From Mycolicibacterium phlei (GTDB lineage: Bacteria > Actinomycetota > Actinomycetes > Mycobacteriales > Mycobacteriaceae), in the NCBI RefSeq assembly GCF_001583415.1, contig NZ_CP014475.1:4402001-4466000 (forward strand): a DNA stretch of 64,000 nt. The letters are read 5' to 3'. Positions 8,525 through 15,815 of the stretch are shown piece by piece; the stretch's first letter is position 1; every line of letters starts with the position of its first letter. The position numbers and the translations under genes are program-made. The notes beneath the pieces are model-generated. The model searched no databases. It saw nothing but the letters and a program-made list of their open reading frames with translations, and had not been told where the DNA came from.

Positions 8525-8574
8525 ATTCCCGCCACCTCCCCCACATCTCGGCAGCCTGAAAGGAAGCCCGCCGT

Positions 8575-9819
8575 ATGGCCATGCTCGGAAACATCGCCAT
8601 ATACCTGATGATGACGTTCGTCATCATCGGTGCCGTCTCGCTAGCGTTCCGCGGTGACCGCGGTATCGGCCATGAGTTCAAGGAGGGCCTGTACGCGCTC
8701 GGCCCGCTGTTCATCCCGGTGGCGGGCATCATGGCGAGCCTGCCGTATCTGGCCTGGTTCGTCGAGAACGTGCTCGGCAAGCTCTACGAACCGTTCGGTG
8801 CCGACGCGGCCATGGCGGCCACCACGCTGATCGCCAGCGACATGGGCGCCTACCAGCTCGCCAATGTCACCGCGGACTCGACGGGCGCCTGGATCACCGC
8901 CTCGGTCAACGGTTTTCTGGTGGGTGCGACGATCTCGTTCATCATCCCGGTGGGCCTGGCCATGCTGGATGTGCGCGACCACAAGTACTTCGCGCTGGGC
9001 ATCATGAGCGGCATCCTGACCGTGCCGCTGGGCGTGCTGGTGACGATGGCGATCCTGATCCTCAACCACGGCACCGTGCGCGGCGAGGTCGCCACCGACG
9101 GTCCGTCGACTGTCGGCTTCGACGGCTACACCCTGCTGGACGTGTTCATCAACCTGTTGCCGGTCATCATCGTGACCGTCGCGATCGCGGCGGGGCTGTA
9201 CTTCGCGACCCGCGCCATGATCACCGGGTTCATCTGGTTCGGCCGGTTCCTCAACACCGGCATCTATCTGGTGCTGGCGCTGGCGATCGTGGAGCACGTG
9301 ACCGGCCTGTTCAGCCAGTGGTTCGGCTGGTGGAACTTCGATCCGATCATCGCCGACGCCGACGACCAGATGCGCGCGCTGGAGGTCGTGGGCAACGTCG
9401 CGATCGTGCTCGCGGGGGCGTTCCCGCTGGTGTACGCGATCCGCACCTATCTCGACAAGCCGCTCACCGTCGTCGGGGCGCGGATGGGGATCAGCGCGGA
9501 GGGCACCGCGGGTCTGCTCGCGGCGACCACCAACATGCTGGCGGCCTACCACCTGATCCGGCACATGCCGGCCAAGGACAAGGTGCTGGTGGTGGCATTC
9601 GGCACCACTTGTTCGGCGCTCATCGGCGATCACCTGGCCTTCACGGCGAACTTCCAGCCGAACATGATCGCGCCGTTGATGATCGGCAAGATCGCCGCAG
9701 GTGTGACGGCCATGCTGCTGGCGTTGTGGATCGCGGTTCCCACCGCGCAGCGGTTGGAGCGCGAGCAGGCCGCGCTGGAGGCCGCCGGCGAGGGCGAGGC
9801 CACACCTCAGCACGCCTGA
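8575..9819 (+). CDS. EutH-family permease (ethanolamine-utilisation transporter type)
   Basis: A 414-residue polytopic membrane protein with about 10 hydrophobic helices. Features of the EutH family are the N-terminal GDRGIGHEFKEGLYALGPLF, the LIASDMGAYQLA motif and the late GTTCSALIGDHLAFTANFQP region. EutH proteins carry ethanolamine into cells. No ethanolamine ammonia-lyase, microcompartment or eutR gene is nearby; the upstream genes are a polyol-type kinase and dehydrogenase. The likely job is import of the substrate of that pathway, either an amino alcohol or another small alcohol. The start has an AAAGGAAG ribosome site about 10 bases upstream, and a strong hairpin follows the stop. Confidence 0.85.
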   Translation: MAMLGNIAIYLMMTFVIIGAVSLAFRGDRGIGHEFKEGLYALGPLFIPVAGIMASLPYLAWFVENVLGKLYEPFGADAAMAATTLIASDMGAYQLANVTADSTGAWITASVNGFLVGATISFIIPVGLAMLDVRDHKYFALGIMSGILTVPLGVLVTMAILILNHGTVRGEVATDGPSTVGFDGYTLLDVFINLLPVIIVTVAIAAGLYFATRAMITGFIWFGRFLNTGIYLVLALAIVEHVTGLFSQWFGWWNFDPIIADADDQMRALEVVGNVAIVLAGAFPLVYAIRTYLDKPLTVVGARMGISAEGTAGLLAATTNMLAAYHLIRHMPAKDKVLVVAFGTTCSALIGDHLAFTANFQPNMIAPLMIGKIAAGVTAMLLALWIAVPTAQRLEREQAALEAAGEGEATPQHA

Positions 9820-9836
9820 CCGAATTCGACTGAGGC

Positions 9837-9869
9837 GCAGGGTGATATCCGTACCGGGTATCACCCTGC
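9837..9869. terminator. Hairpin terminator after the EutH gene
   Basis: A perfect 11-bp inverted repeat, GCAGGGTGATA and TATCACCCTGC, extendable by three more pairs (one wobble) around a GTACC loop. It lies 17 bases after the permease stop and before the next gene, so termination is the natural role. There is no T-run, as is usual in mycobacteria; an operator palindrome for the next gene is the alternative. Confidence 0.6.
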
Positions 9870-9894
9870 TTCTGTGCCCGGTAGCCTGCAGGTC

Positions 9895-10278
9895 ATGCGA
9901 GTGCCGAGGCGAGTCGCAGAGTTCAACCGCCGGGTCACCAACCCGCTGGCCCGCTCGATCACGCCGTGGCTGCCGTTCCTGGGCACGCTGGAACATGTCG
10001 GGCGCAAGTCGGGTAGGCACTACCTGACGCCGCTTCTGGTGTTCCCGACGCGGGACGGCTTCGCGATCCTCATCGGATACGGGCCGGAGACCGACTGGCT
10101 GCGCAACGTGCAGGCCGCCGGGGCCGCGGTGCTGCATAAGCGCGGCAAAGCGCTCGCGCTGTCGAATCCGCAGGTGGTGAGCAAGGCCGAGGCCGAGGCT
10201 CTCGTCACGGCCTCGGCCAGGCCGTTCTACCGACTGTTTCCCTACGACGAGGCGACGTTGCTGCTCACACGCGACTGA
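9895..10278 (+). CDS. Ddn-family F420-dependent nitroreductase/quinone reductase
   Basis: A 127-residue single split-barrel protein of the deazaflavin-dependent nitroreductase family, which in mycobacteria uses F420H2 to reduce quinones. Typical motifs are LEHVGRKSGRHYLTPLLVF near the F420-binding edge, GYGPETDWLRNVQAAG and the C-terminal FPYDEATLLLTRD. Family members are usually 120-150 residues, so it is complete. The start is the ATG at 9895, placed right before the basic helix of the family; an in-frame upstream start at 9874 lies within the flank of the preceding hairpin. It is a single gene followed by a convergent tRNA. Confidence 0.85.
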   Translation: MRVPRRVAEFNRRVTNPLARSITPWLPFLGTLEHVGRKSGRHYLTPLLVFPTRDGFAILIGYGPETDWLRNVQAAGAAVLHKRGKALALSNPQVVSKAEAEALVTASARPFYRLFPYDEATLLLTRD

Positions 10279-10283
10279 ACCGG

Positions 10284-10357
10284 TACCCCCACCGGGACTC
10301 GAACCCGGAACACAGCGGTTTTAAGCCGCTTGCCTCTGCCAATTGGGCTATGGGGGC
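10284..10357 (-). tRNA. tRNA-Leu (anticodon TAA)
   Basis: Read on the minus strand it folds into a complete cloverleaf of 74 bases: acceptor GCCCCCA paired with TGGGGGT (first pair a G-T wobble), D arm, anticodon stem AGCGG/CCGCT with loop CTTAAAA (anticodon TAA, codon UUA), and T arm CCGGG-TTCGAGT-CCCGG. The variable loop is only about 5 bases instead of the long arm expected of a leucine tRNA. CCA is not encoded. UUA is a rare codon in this DNA. Confidence 0.9.
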
Positions 10358-10415
10358 GCTGCACTGACGTGCCGAGAAAACCGTACCCAAGGTCGCGGAC
10401 GGGCGGGCGGAGACC

Positions 10416-11062
10416 TCAGCCCTTGATGGCCTCGGCGATCGGCACGTCGCCGTTGTTGAATTCGATCGTGCGGCCGATGGTGCTGTCGTCGGCCAGGCAG
10501 GCGGCGGCGACCAGCGCCACATCCTGGCGGGTCACCTCCCCTTTGGCGGCTTCCGGGCCGAGCGCGATGCGGCCGGTCGCCGGTTCCAGCGTCAGCCGGC
10601 CGGGGCCGAGGATCGTCCAGCGCAGGGCGCTGGCCCGCAGGTGTGCGTCGGCTGCCGCTTTGGCCTCGGCGTACGGGAAGAACGAGTTGTCCTCCGGCAC
10701 ACCGTGATCCGGCCCTGCCCCGAAGTAGGAGACCATGATGAACCGTGGCACACCGGCCTGACCGGCGGCGTCGATGACCCGGATCGCCGCGTCGCGGTCC
10801 ACCGCGTAGGTGCGGGCCGGGTTGCCGCCACCGGCGCCGGCGGAGAACACCACCGCGTCGTGGCCGGCCACGATCGTCGCCAGCGCATCGGTGTCCAGCT
10901 GCTCGATGTCGGCCACCACGGGGGTGGCGCCCGTCGCCCGCACGTCGTCGGCATGGTCGGGGTTTCGGAACACGGAGGTGACCTCGTCGCCGCGCTCGGT
11001 GAGGACTGCGGCCAGGTGGAGGGCGACCTTTCCGTGCCCCCGATGATCACGATGCGTGCCAT
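10416..11062 (-). pseudogene. NAD(P)-binding SDR-like oxidoreductase, frameshifted near the 5' end
   Basis: An atypical short-chain-dehydrogenase/NmrA-like protein of about 216 residues. The natural start is the ATG read from 11062, giving MARIVIIGG, the beginning of a dinucleotide loop. The rest (GHGKVALHLAAVLTERGDEV, then VSYFGAGPDH and PYAEAKAAADAHLRAS with the YxxxK pair) is in another frame. The two join if one base is added to the run of five C (plus strand) at 11037-11041, restoring IIGGHGKVALHL. So a single-base deletion in a homopolymer separates start codon and body. It may be a real mutation, a phase-variable tract or a sequencing error. The remainder of the frame is intact. Confidence 0.75.
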
Positions 11063-11101
11063 ATCCCCACAGTAGCGGCGTAGTAGGCAATACTGTCCGG
11101 C

Positions 11102-11452
11102 GTGGGAACCTCAATGCTGTCCGCTCGCAAGTTGATCATCGCCGGCGCGTTCACCGCCGCGGCGACCCTCGTCAGCCTGGCGCCTGCCCTGATCACCTCG
11201 GGGGACCTGTCCGCCCAAGACACGAAGTGCGTGACCGGGGAGGAGTTCGACGTCTACAGCGGCCACTGTGTGCCGTACCTGACCCCGATCACTCCGGACA
11301 CCGCGGGCACCAGCGCCAACGCCTGCCCTGAGGGCGTGTCGGGCGCCGAGTGCGCGCCGCCGACTCCGGTGTCGACGCCGGCGACGCCGACGCCGTTCCA
11401 GCCCTCGCCGGAACTGCAGGAACTCGAAGACGTCAACACTCCGGACTACTGA
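11102..11452 (+). CDS. Small exported Pro/Thr-rich protein with paired cysteines
   Basis: A 116-residue protein with a signal peptide (ARKLIIAGAFTAAATLVSLAPA) and a short mature part. The mature region has four cysteines in a pattern that could form two disulphides (KCVTGEEF, GHCVPYLTP, NACPEG, ECAPP) followed by a proline/threonine-rich tail ending LEDVNTPDY. It starts at a GTG (11102) or at the ATG four codons later; the latter still keeps the signal peptide. No function is recognised; proteins of this look are common in the mycobacterial envelope. A strong hairpin follows it. Confidence 0.75.
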   Translation: MGTSMLSARKLIIAGAFTAAATLVSLAPALITSGDLSAQDTKCVTGEEFDVYSGHCVPYLTPITPDTAGTSANACPEGVSGAECAPPTPVSTPATPTPFQPSPELQELEDVNTPDY

Positions 11453-11467
11453 GTCCTGACTTCTGAG

Positions 11468-11509
11468 CAGTCGCGGGCTGTCCGCCGTTTGACCGACAGT
11501 CCGCGACTG
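11468..11509. terminator. Bidirectional hairpin terminator
   Basis: Inverted repeat of 15 bp (CAGTCGCGGGCTGTC and GACAGTCCGCGACTG, one G-T wobble) around a 12-base loop. It sits between two convergent genes, 16 bases after the stop at 11452 and before the end of the DUF222 gene at 11564, and can serve both. Confidence 0.65.
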
Positions 11510-11563
11510 TTCTGCGTTCGAAGGGCTTTCGCCGCCTGACGGCCGTGCGGGGGTGTCGTGGTG

Positions 11564-12822
11564 TCAGCCAGCGTCGCGGTCGTTGTCGCCGGGTGGGTTG
11601 CAACAGTCGTCCCCGTCACCGTCGGTGTCGGTGTGTTCGTCGGGGATGAGGTAGCGCTCCGGATGGTGGTAGTTGTTCACCCGCGCCTGCCCGGTATCCA
11701 ACTGCGGCGGCGGTAACCACTCGGTGCGCCCATCCTTGCGTTTACGGGTCCGATACCCGCCGGGTCCGACGATCCGATTGTCCGGCCCACACGCCAACGT
11801 CAGATCGGTGATATCGGTCTGCCCGTCAGCGGCCCAGTCAGCGACCGCGTGATGAACCTGCGTGTAATACGCCGGCACAGTGCAACCCGGTTTGGTGCAG
11901 CCACGCTCCATCGCAAACAACATCAACCGCTGCGACGTACTCGCACACCGTCTGGCCCGACCCAGGTACAGCGGTTCGTTGGTGTGCTTATCGAACACCG
12001 CTAAGTACGGGTGCGCCTGCGCGGCCATCGCGATCAACTCCCCCATCGGCAGCACCGTCCCACCCGCACTGACCGCCACCCCCGCCCCAGCGGTCAGATC
12101 CTGCAACGTCGCGGTAACCACCACCGTGGCCGGAAACCCGTTGACCACCCCACGCGGACGCAACGCCAACAAATCACGCAGCATCGCCATCACCGCATCA
12201 TGACGCCGCTGCCCCGCACTGCGGGTATCCACCACCTCAACCGACGGTTCGGGTTCCGGCTCAGGCTCGGGGTCGAGGTCCAGCTCGGGGGCAGGTTCAC
12301 GATCAGCGGGCTGCGGTGCCCGATCAGGGCCCGGGGCCGGGATCGGCTCCACGGCGTCGGGCTGGTTGGCGTGCAACCGGTCATAGATCGCCAGCCCGGC
12401 CTCCAGAAACACCCGCATCCGGGCACTGATCACCCCGCTGATCGTGCTGGTGCCATCACTGCGCTGCCGACCCAACCGCAACCAGCACTTCTGCTCAACC
12501 GGCTCGCTGAACTCCCCATCCTGATCCAGATACTGACCCAACCGCTCAGCAGCCTTACCCAACTGACTGGGATTCAAGGTCGCACCCAGTTCGGCGAGCT
12601 GCTTTTCGGCCTCCTCACGCACATCGAACGGCACCGAACGCGGACACTGATGATCGAAAAACCGGTGCAACACCGCGACATGACCCGCACCCAACACCCC
12701 ACGAGCCACCAACGCCGCGGCACGCTGCCACACCGGCGCCAACACCTCACCAGTGATCGCCGCCCGCTCCACCAACACCGCGGCATCCTTGACCCGCCGC
12801 CGCGCCTCACCCGGCGAAACCC
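11564..12822 (-). pseudogene. DUF222/HNH (13E12-type) protein, C-terminal part, cut by an IS
   Basis: The C-terminal 419 codons of a 13E12 repeat-family protein: the end of DUF222 (VSPGEARRRVKDAAVLVERA, VLARGVLGAGHV-like helices), an acidic linker of repeated Glu/Pro, and an HNH-type nuclease domain (RGCTKPGCTVPAYYTQVHHAVADWADGQTD-like, with LTLACGPDN). The open frame runs straight into the inverted repeat of the insertion element at 12823. Its 5' part is the fragment at 15454-15695. Joining the two at the ACCC target repeat gives one uninterrupted frame of 498 residues. Without its own start the fragment is probably not translated properly, though an internal GTG at 12778 exists. Confidence 0.88.
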
Positions 12823-12852
12823 TGGGCTTGACCCCGTTTGGTGGACACTGGG

Positions 12853-13692
12853 TCAGGCGGCTTGTGCCGTCTGAGTGATCCGGTTCTCGAACTGAACCGG
12901 GCTGATCATGCCGATCGCTGAGTGGCGCCGGCGGCGGTTGTAGACCCGTTCGATCCAGTCGCCGACGGCGAGCTTAGCGGCCGCCTTGGTGCGCCACAAG
13001 TAACGGTCATAGAACTCGACTTTCAATGTGCCCCAGAATGATTCCTGCTGGGCATTGTCCCAGCACACCCCGGTGCGGCCCACTGATCGGGCCAGGTTGT
13101 GGGCGTGGGCGAACCGGGCCATCTGCGCGGAGGTGTACTGACAGCCGCGGTCAGCGTGCAAGACCACCTTTTCGGCGAGCGTTCCTCGCATTGTCACCGC
13201 CATCGCCACCGCAGCTTCGACGAGGTCGGTGTGCAGGTGCTCATCAATGGCCCAGCCGATCACCCGCCGGCTGCATCCGTCGCGGACCGCACACAGATAC
13301 AGCCAGCCCTCACCGGTGCGCAGATAGGTGATGTCCGAAGTCCACACCACATCTAGGCGCCCAGCATCGAAACATCGTTTCACCAGGTCCTTGGGCATCA
13401 TGTCGTCGAGGTCGACGAGCGTGGTCGCGGGGGCGAACGTGCGTGGGCTGATCCCGGCCAGACCCTGGCGGCGCAGCGAGGCTGCCACCGTTTTGCGTGA
13501 CACCGTCTCGCCGTCCTCACGCAGGTCGGCCAGGATCCGCGGGGCCCCGTACACCCGGTCAGAGGCCTTGTGGAACGCCGCGACCTTCCTATCGAGTTCG
13601 GCACGCCGGCGAGCCGCCGGCGACGGTCCCGCCGCCTGGGTCGTGCGCCACTTGTAGAACCCCGAGCGAGAGACTTCCAGCAGCTCGCACAT
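12853..13692 (-). CDS. Transposase orfB of the outer IS3-family element
   Basis: The 279-residue catalytic half of an IS3-family (IS51/IS150-like) transposase. It has the HTH_21 region (LEVSRSGFYKW), then an rve integrase core with the DDE residues in VVWTSDITYL, VLHADRGCQYTS and NAQQESFWGTLK, and the C-terminal YNRRRRHSAIG motif of the family. The same frame is open upstream as far as the A6G slippery site at 13778-13784, so it was normally made as an OrfAB fusion by a -1 frameshift. The ATG at 13692 is an internal start for OrfB alone. Catalytic residues look intact. Confidence 0.9.
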   Translation of the reverse strand: MCELLEVSRSGFYKWRTTQAAGPSPAARRRAELDRKVAAFHKASDRVYGAPRILADLREDGETVSRKTVAASLRRQGLAGISPRTFAPATTLVDLDDMMPKDLVKRCFDAGRLDVVWTSDITYLRTGEGWLYLCAVRDGCSRRVIGWAIDEHLHTDLVEAAVAMAVTMRGTLAEKVVLHADRGCQYTSAQMARFAHAHNLARSVGRTGVCWDNAQQESFWGTLKVEFYDRYLWRTKAAAKLAVGDWIERVYNRRRRHSAIGMISPVQFENRITQTAQAA

Positions 13693-13742
13693 CCGGGTGA
13701 TCGCGTAAGTGGCCTTCTCCGCTTCGATCAGAACGTAGGCGT

Positions 13743-13984
13743 CTACTGGTTCTGTTCGGAGGCGAAGAAGGCCGCGGCTTTTTTCAAAAACTGCCGGTCC
13801 AAACGTAACTCGGCGTTCTCCTTGCGTAGCCGCTCCAACTCGGCACGCTCATCGTCATCAAGCACCGCACCATTATCGTCGCCGTTGGCGCGGGTCTGGC
13901 GCACCCAGCGCCCGAGCAACTGCTCACCTACACCGATCTCAGCAGCCACATGAGCAATCGGACGACCCGTCTCGATCTGAAGCG
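13743..13984 (-). pseudogene. Outer IS orfA, 3' part
   Basis: The helix-turn-helix and leucine-zipper part of an IS3-family OrfA: QIETGRPIAHVAAEIGVG, LLGRWVRQTR, then ELERLRKENAELRLDRQFLKK. It lacks its start because the inner element is inserted at 13985. The missing first 23 codons are at 15318-15386. Excising the inner element and one copy of a CG dinucleotide repeat puts both parts in one frame. Confidence 0.85.
13778..13784 (-). promoter_or_regulatory. Programmed -1 frameshift site of the outer IS
   Basis: The minus strand reads A-AAA-AAG within the codons for FLKKAA near the end of orfA. This heptamer is the classical slippery sequence of IS3-family elements. After a -1 slip, the frame is open through to orfB without a stop (reading on through VDAYVLIEAEKATYAITRM). 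Confidence 0.75.
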
Positions 13985-14008
13985 CCCTGGGTTTCCCGGA
14001 GGCTCGGG

Positions 14009-14854
14009 CTATTGGATTCCGATCAAGGGTTGGTCGGTCCGGTATGCATCGTAGAACGCGGCTTCGAACTCCGTGGGTGGGATGTCGCCGAGGTAGCTGT
14101 GCAGGCGGCTGGTGTTGTGCCAGTGGACCCAACTGAGGGTGGCGAGTTCTACGTCCTCGACGGTCTTCCACGGTCCGCTTCGAGCCGGCCCGTAGATCAG
14201 CTCGGCCTTGTAGTAACCGTTGACTGTCTCCGCGAGAGCGTTATCGAAACTATCTCCAACGGTCCCAATTGACGGGACTGCGCCGATCTCAGCGAGCCGC
14301 TCGCCGTAGCGAATGGACGTGAATTGCGACCCGGCATCTGAGTGACATATCAAGTCCTGCAATGTAGTTCCGCGTGACCAACGCGCCATCTCCAACGCGT
14401 CGAGAACCATCGAGGTCCGCATGTGCGAAGCCACCCGCCACCCCACGATCATCCGCGAGTGTGCGTCAATGATGAAGCACACGTAGGCCACCCCGGCCCA
14501 GGTCGGCACGAATGTCAGGTCGGTCACCCAGAGTTGGTTCGGGGCAGCCGCGGCGAAGTTGCGGTGCACCAAGTCCGGGTGCCGCGCCGCGGCTGGGTCA
14601 GCTTTGGTGGTCCGCACCCGTTTGCCGCGCCGGACCCCCTCAATGCCTGCGGCCCGCATCAGCCGGGCCACCTGATCGCGACCGACGTCATGACCATCGC
14701 GACGAGCCGTTTTCCAGAGTTTGCGGGCCCCATAGACGCAGTAGTTGTCTTTCCAGAGCTGGCACAACGCCGGCCCGAGGACGGCGTCGCGCAGGGCCCG
14801 CGCCGATGGGACCCGGGCTTTGGCGTCGTAGTAGGTGCTCAGGGCCACCTGCAA
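14009..14854 (-). CDS. Transposase orfB of the inner IS3-family element
   Basis: An rve-type transposase of 281 residues from the TTG at 14854, with the same frame open upstream for about 28 more codons (FIDDNRGEFGVEPICTVL) so that it overlaps orfA. DDE residues are in LWVTDLTFVP, LICHSDAGSQFTS and NALAETVNGYYK; the family motif WHNTSRLHSYLGDIPP ends the core. It has the YCVYGARKLWK and DQVARLMRAAGIEG motifs of the IS3 group. It is in the -1 frame relative to orfA, so it is normally made as an OrfAB fusion. The copy looks intact and may still be active. Confidence 0.9.
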   Translation of the reverse strand: MQVALSTYYDAKARVPSARALRDAVLGPALCQLWKDNYCVYGARKLWKTARRDGHDVGRDQVARLMRAAGIEGVRRGKRVRTTKADPAAARHPDLVHRNFAAAAPNQLWVTDLTFVPTWAGVAYVCFIIDAHSRMIVGWRVASHMRTSMVLDALEMARWSRGTTLQDLICHSDAGSQFTSIRYGERLAEIGAVPSIGTVGDSFDNALAETVNGYYKAELIYGPARSGPWKTVEDVELATLSWVHWHNTSRLHSYLGDIPPTEFEAAFYDAYRTDQPLIGIQ

Positions 14855-14925
14855 GCCTGCGCTGCGCAGGACCGTGCAGATGGGCTCGACCCCGAACTCC
14901 CCGCGATTGTCGTCGATGAAATCGA

Positions 14926-15270
14926 CTATTTCTTGTGTTGGCGGTCGAGCTCCGCCCCGAAGAAACTTGCCGCTCGCTTCAGAATCTCGTTGGCACGCTT
15001 GAGTTCTCGGATCTCCTGTTCGAGTTCCTTCACCTTCTTCGACTCCGAGGTCGTCACCCCAGGAGCCAGGCCTTCGTCGATGTCGACCTGACGGACCCAG
15101 GTGCGCACCGATTCCACTCCGTAGCCGAGCTGGCGAGCGACCCGCTGCACTGTGCCCTGCTCGGTGCCCAGCTCCGCGCGCAAGGTGCGGACCATCCGCA
15201 CCGCGGCGGCCTTCTCCTCGGCACTGTATCGACGTGTCGTCGGCTTCCCGGGCGACTGTTCCTTCGGCAT
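14926..15270 (-). CDS. Transposase orfA of the inner IS3-family element
   Basis: A 114-residue DNA-binding transposase subunit (HTH_Tnp_1 type): RRYSAEEKAAAVRMVRTL, then RVARQLGYGVESVRTWVRQ as the helix-turn-helix, and a coiled-coil region KKVKELEQEIRELKRANEIL used for multimer formation. It ends DRQHKK just where the orfB frame has already opened. It is typical in size and motif order for the IS3 subgroup. Confidence 0.9.
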   Translation of the reverse strand: MPKEQSPGKPTTRRYSAEEKAAAVRMVRTLRAELGTEQGTVQRVARQLGYGVESVRTWVRQVDIDEGLAPGVTTSESKKVKELEQEIRELKRANEILKRAASFFGAELDRQHKK

Positions 15271-15317
15271 ACCTGCATCCTCGTTTCCAAGGTCAGGAGC
15301 CTCCGGGATTTCCAGGG

Positions 15318-15386
15318 CGTTTCAATCACCAGGCGGGCAGCCTGCTCCCGAAACTCCGGGGTGTACTTCTTGCGCTTGCCCGACAT
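15318..15386 (-). pseudogene. Outer IS orfA, 5' part
   Basis: The first 23 codons of the outer element's orfA (start MSGKRKKYTPEF, ending ARLVIET), cut off by the high end of the inner element at 15317. Read through the junction it continues as nonsense. The counterpart is at 13743-13984. Confidence 0.8.
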
Positions 15387-15453
15387 ACGGACATCCTTCC
15401 CGCAGGACCAGCAGTCCCACCAGTCAGGTGTCCACCATCAGGGGGCAACCCCA

Positions 15454-15695
15454 ACCCGCAACAACGTCACCAACGTCTTCGCAACAGTGGGCTCCCCCAA
15501 CTCCACCACCGGCACCCGCCCCAACTGCGCCACCAACCGATGCCCCACCATCGCCGACGCGCGCGTGAACTGCTCCCACTCCGCGGTCAGCTGCAGAAGC
15601 TCATTCGTACTCAGACCGTCAAGGGGTTCAGTGGCCAGCGCGGCGGACTGCTCAGCCATCCCCGCCACCACATCGCTCAAACGTTCGAACCCCAC
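15454..15695 (-). pseudogene. DUF222/HNH (13E12-type) protein, N-terminal part
   Basis: The first 80 codons of the interrupted 13E12-family gene, starting at the GTG at 15695 (FERLSDVVAGM) and running through the DUF222 start (LVAQLGRVPVVELGEPTVAK). The frame ends at LLRV, exactly at the insertion's target duplication; the natural continuation SPGEARRRV is found at 12815 on the far side of the nested elements. Only a short truncated peptide can be made here. Confidence 0.88.
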
Positions 15696-15815
15696 GCTTT
15701 CACGCTAGAGGCCTCCACCGACAAAAACCCCCGCCATGTGACCACTGAAACCAAAGAGACAAAAGAAAATTCAGAGACACATGAGGCGCCAAAAGGCGCA
15801 CCGCGGGACCGGAAG

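Larger units (their letters stand above)
13985..15317 (-). mobile_element. IS3-family insertion sequence (inner), nested in the first
   Basis: A 1333-bp element with inverted ends CCCTGGGTTTCCCGGAGGCT (low end) and CCCTGGAAATCCCGGAGGCT (high end, read inward), differing only in the three bases after CCCTGG. It encodes its own orfA and orfB on the minus strand and is inserted inside orfA of the outer element. No clean 3-bp target duplication is seen; only a CG dinucleotide is repeated at the two junctions. Confidence 0.88.
12823..15453 (-). mobile_element. IS3-family insertion sequence (outer), itself interrupted
   Basis: Ends are visible as imperfect inverted repeats: TGGGCTTGACCCCGTTTGG at the low end and TGGGGTTGCCCCCTGATGG at the high end, both followed by TGGACAC. 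The flanks carry the 4-bp target duplication ACCC (12819-12822 and 15454-15457). Subtracting the inner element leaves 1298 bp, a normal IS3-family size, with orfA and orfB on the minus strand. The insertion splits a DUF222/HNH gene. Because orfA is interrupted, this copy cannot make its own transposase. Confidence 0.9.

Noticed and set aside
8575..9819. Ethanolamine-utilisation (eut) microcompartment operon
   Set aside because: No EutBC, shell protein, EutR or aldehyde dehydrogenase gene is present; only the permease is of Eut type.
12011..12874. Plus-strand open frame opposite the DUF222 gene
   Set aside because: Repetitive His/Arg/Thr/Pro product, antisense to a clear HNH/DUF222 gene.
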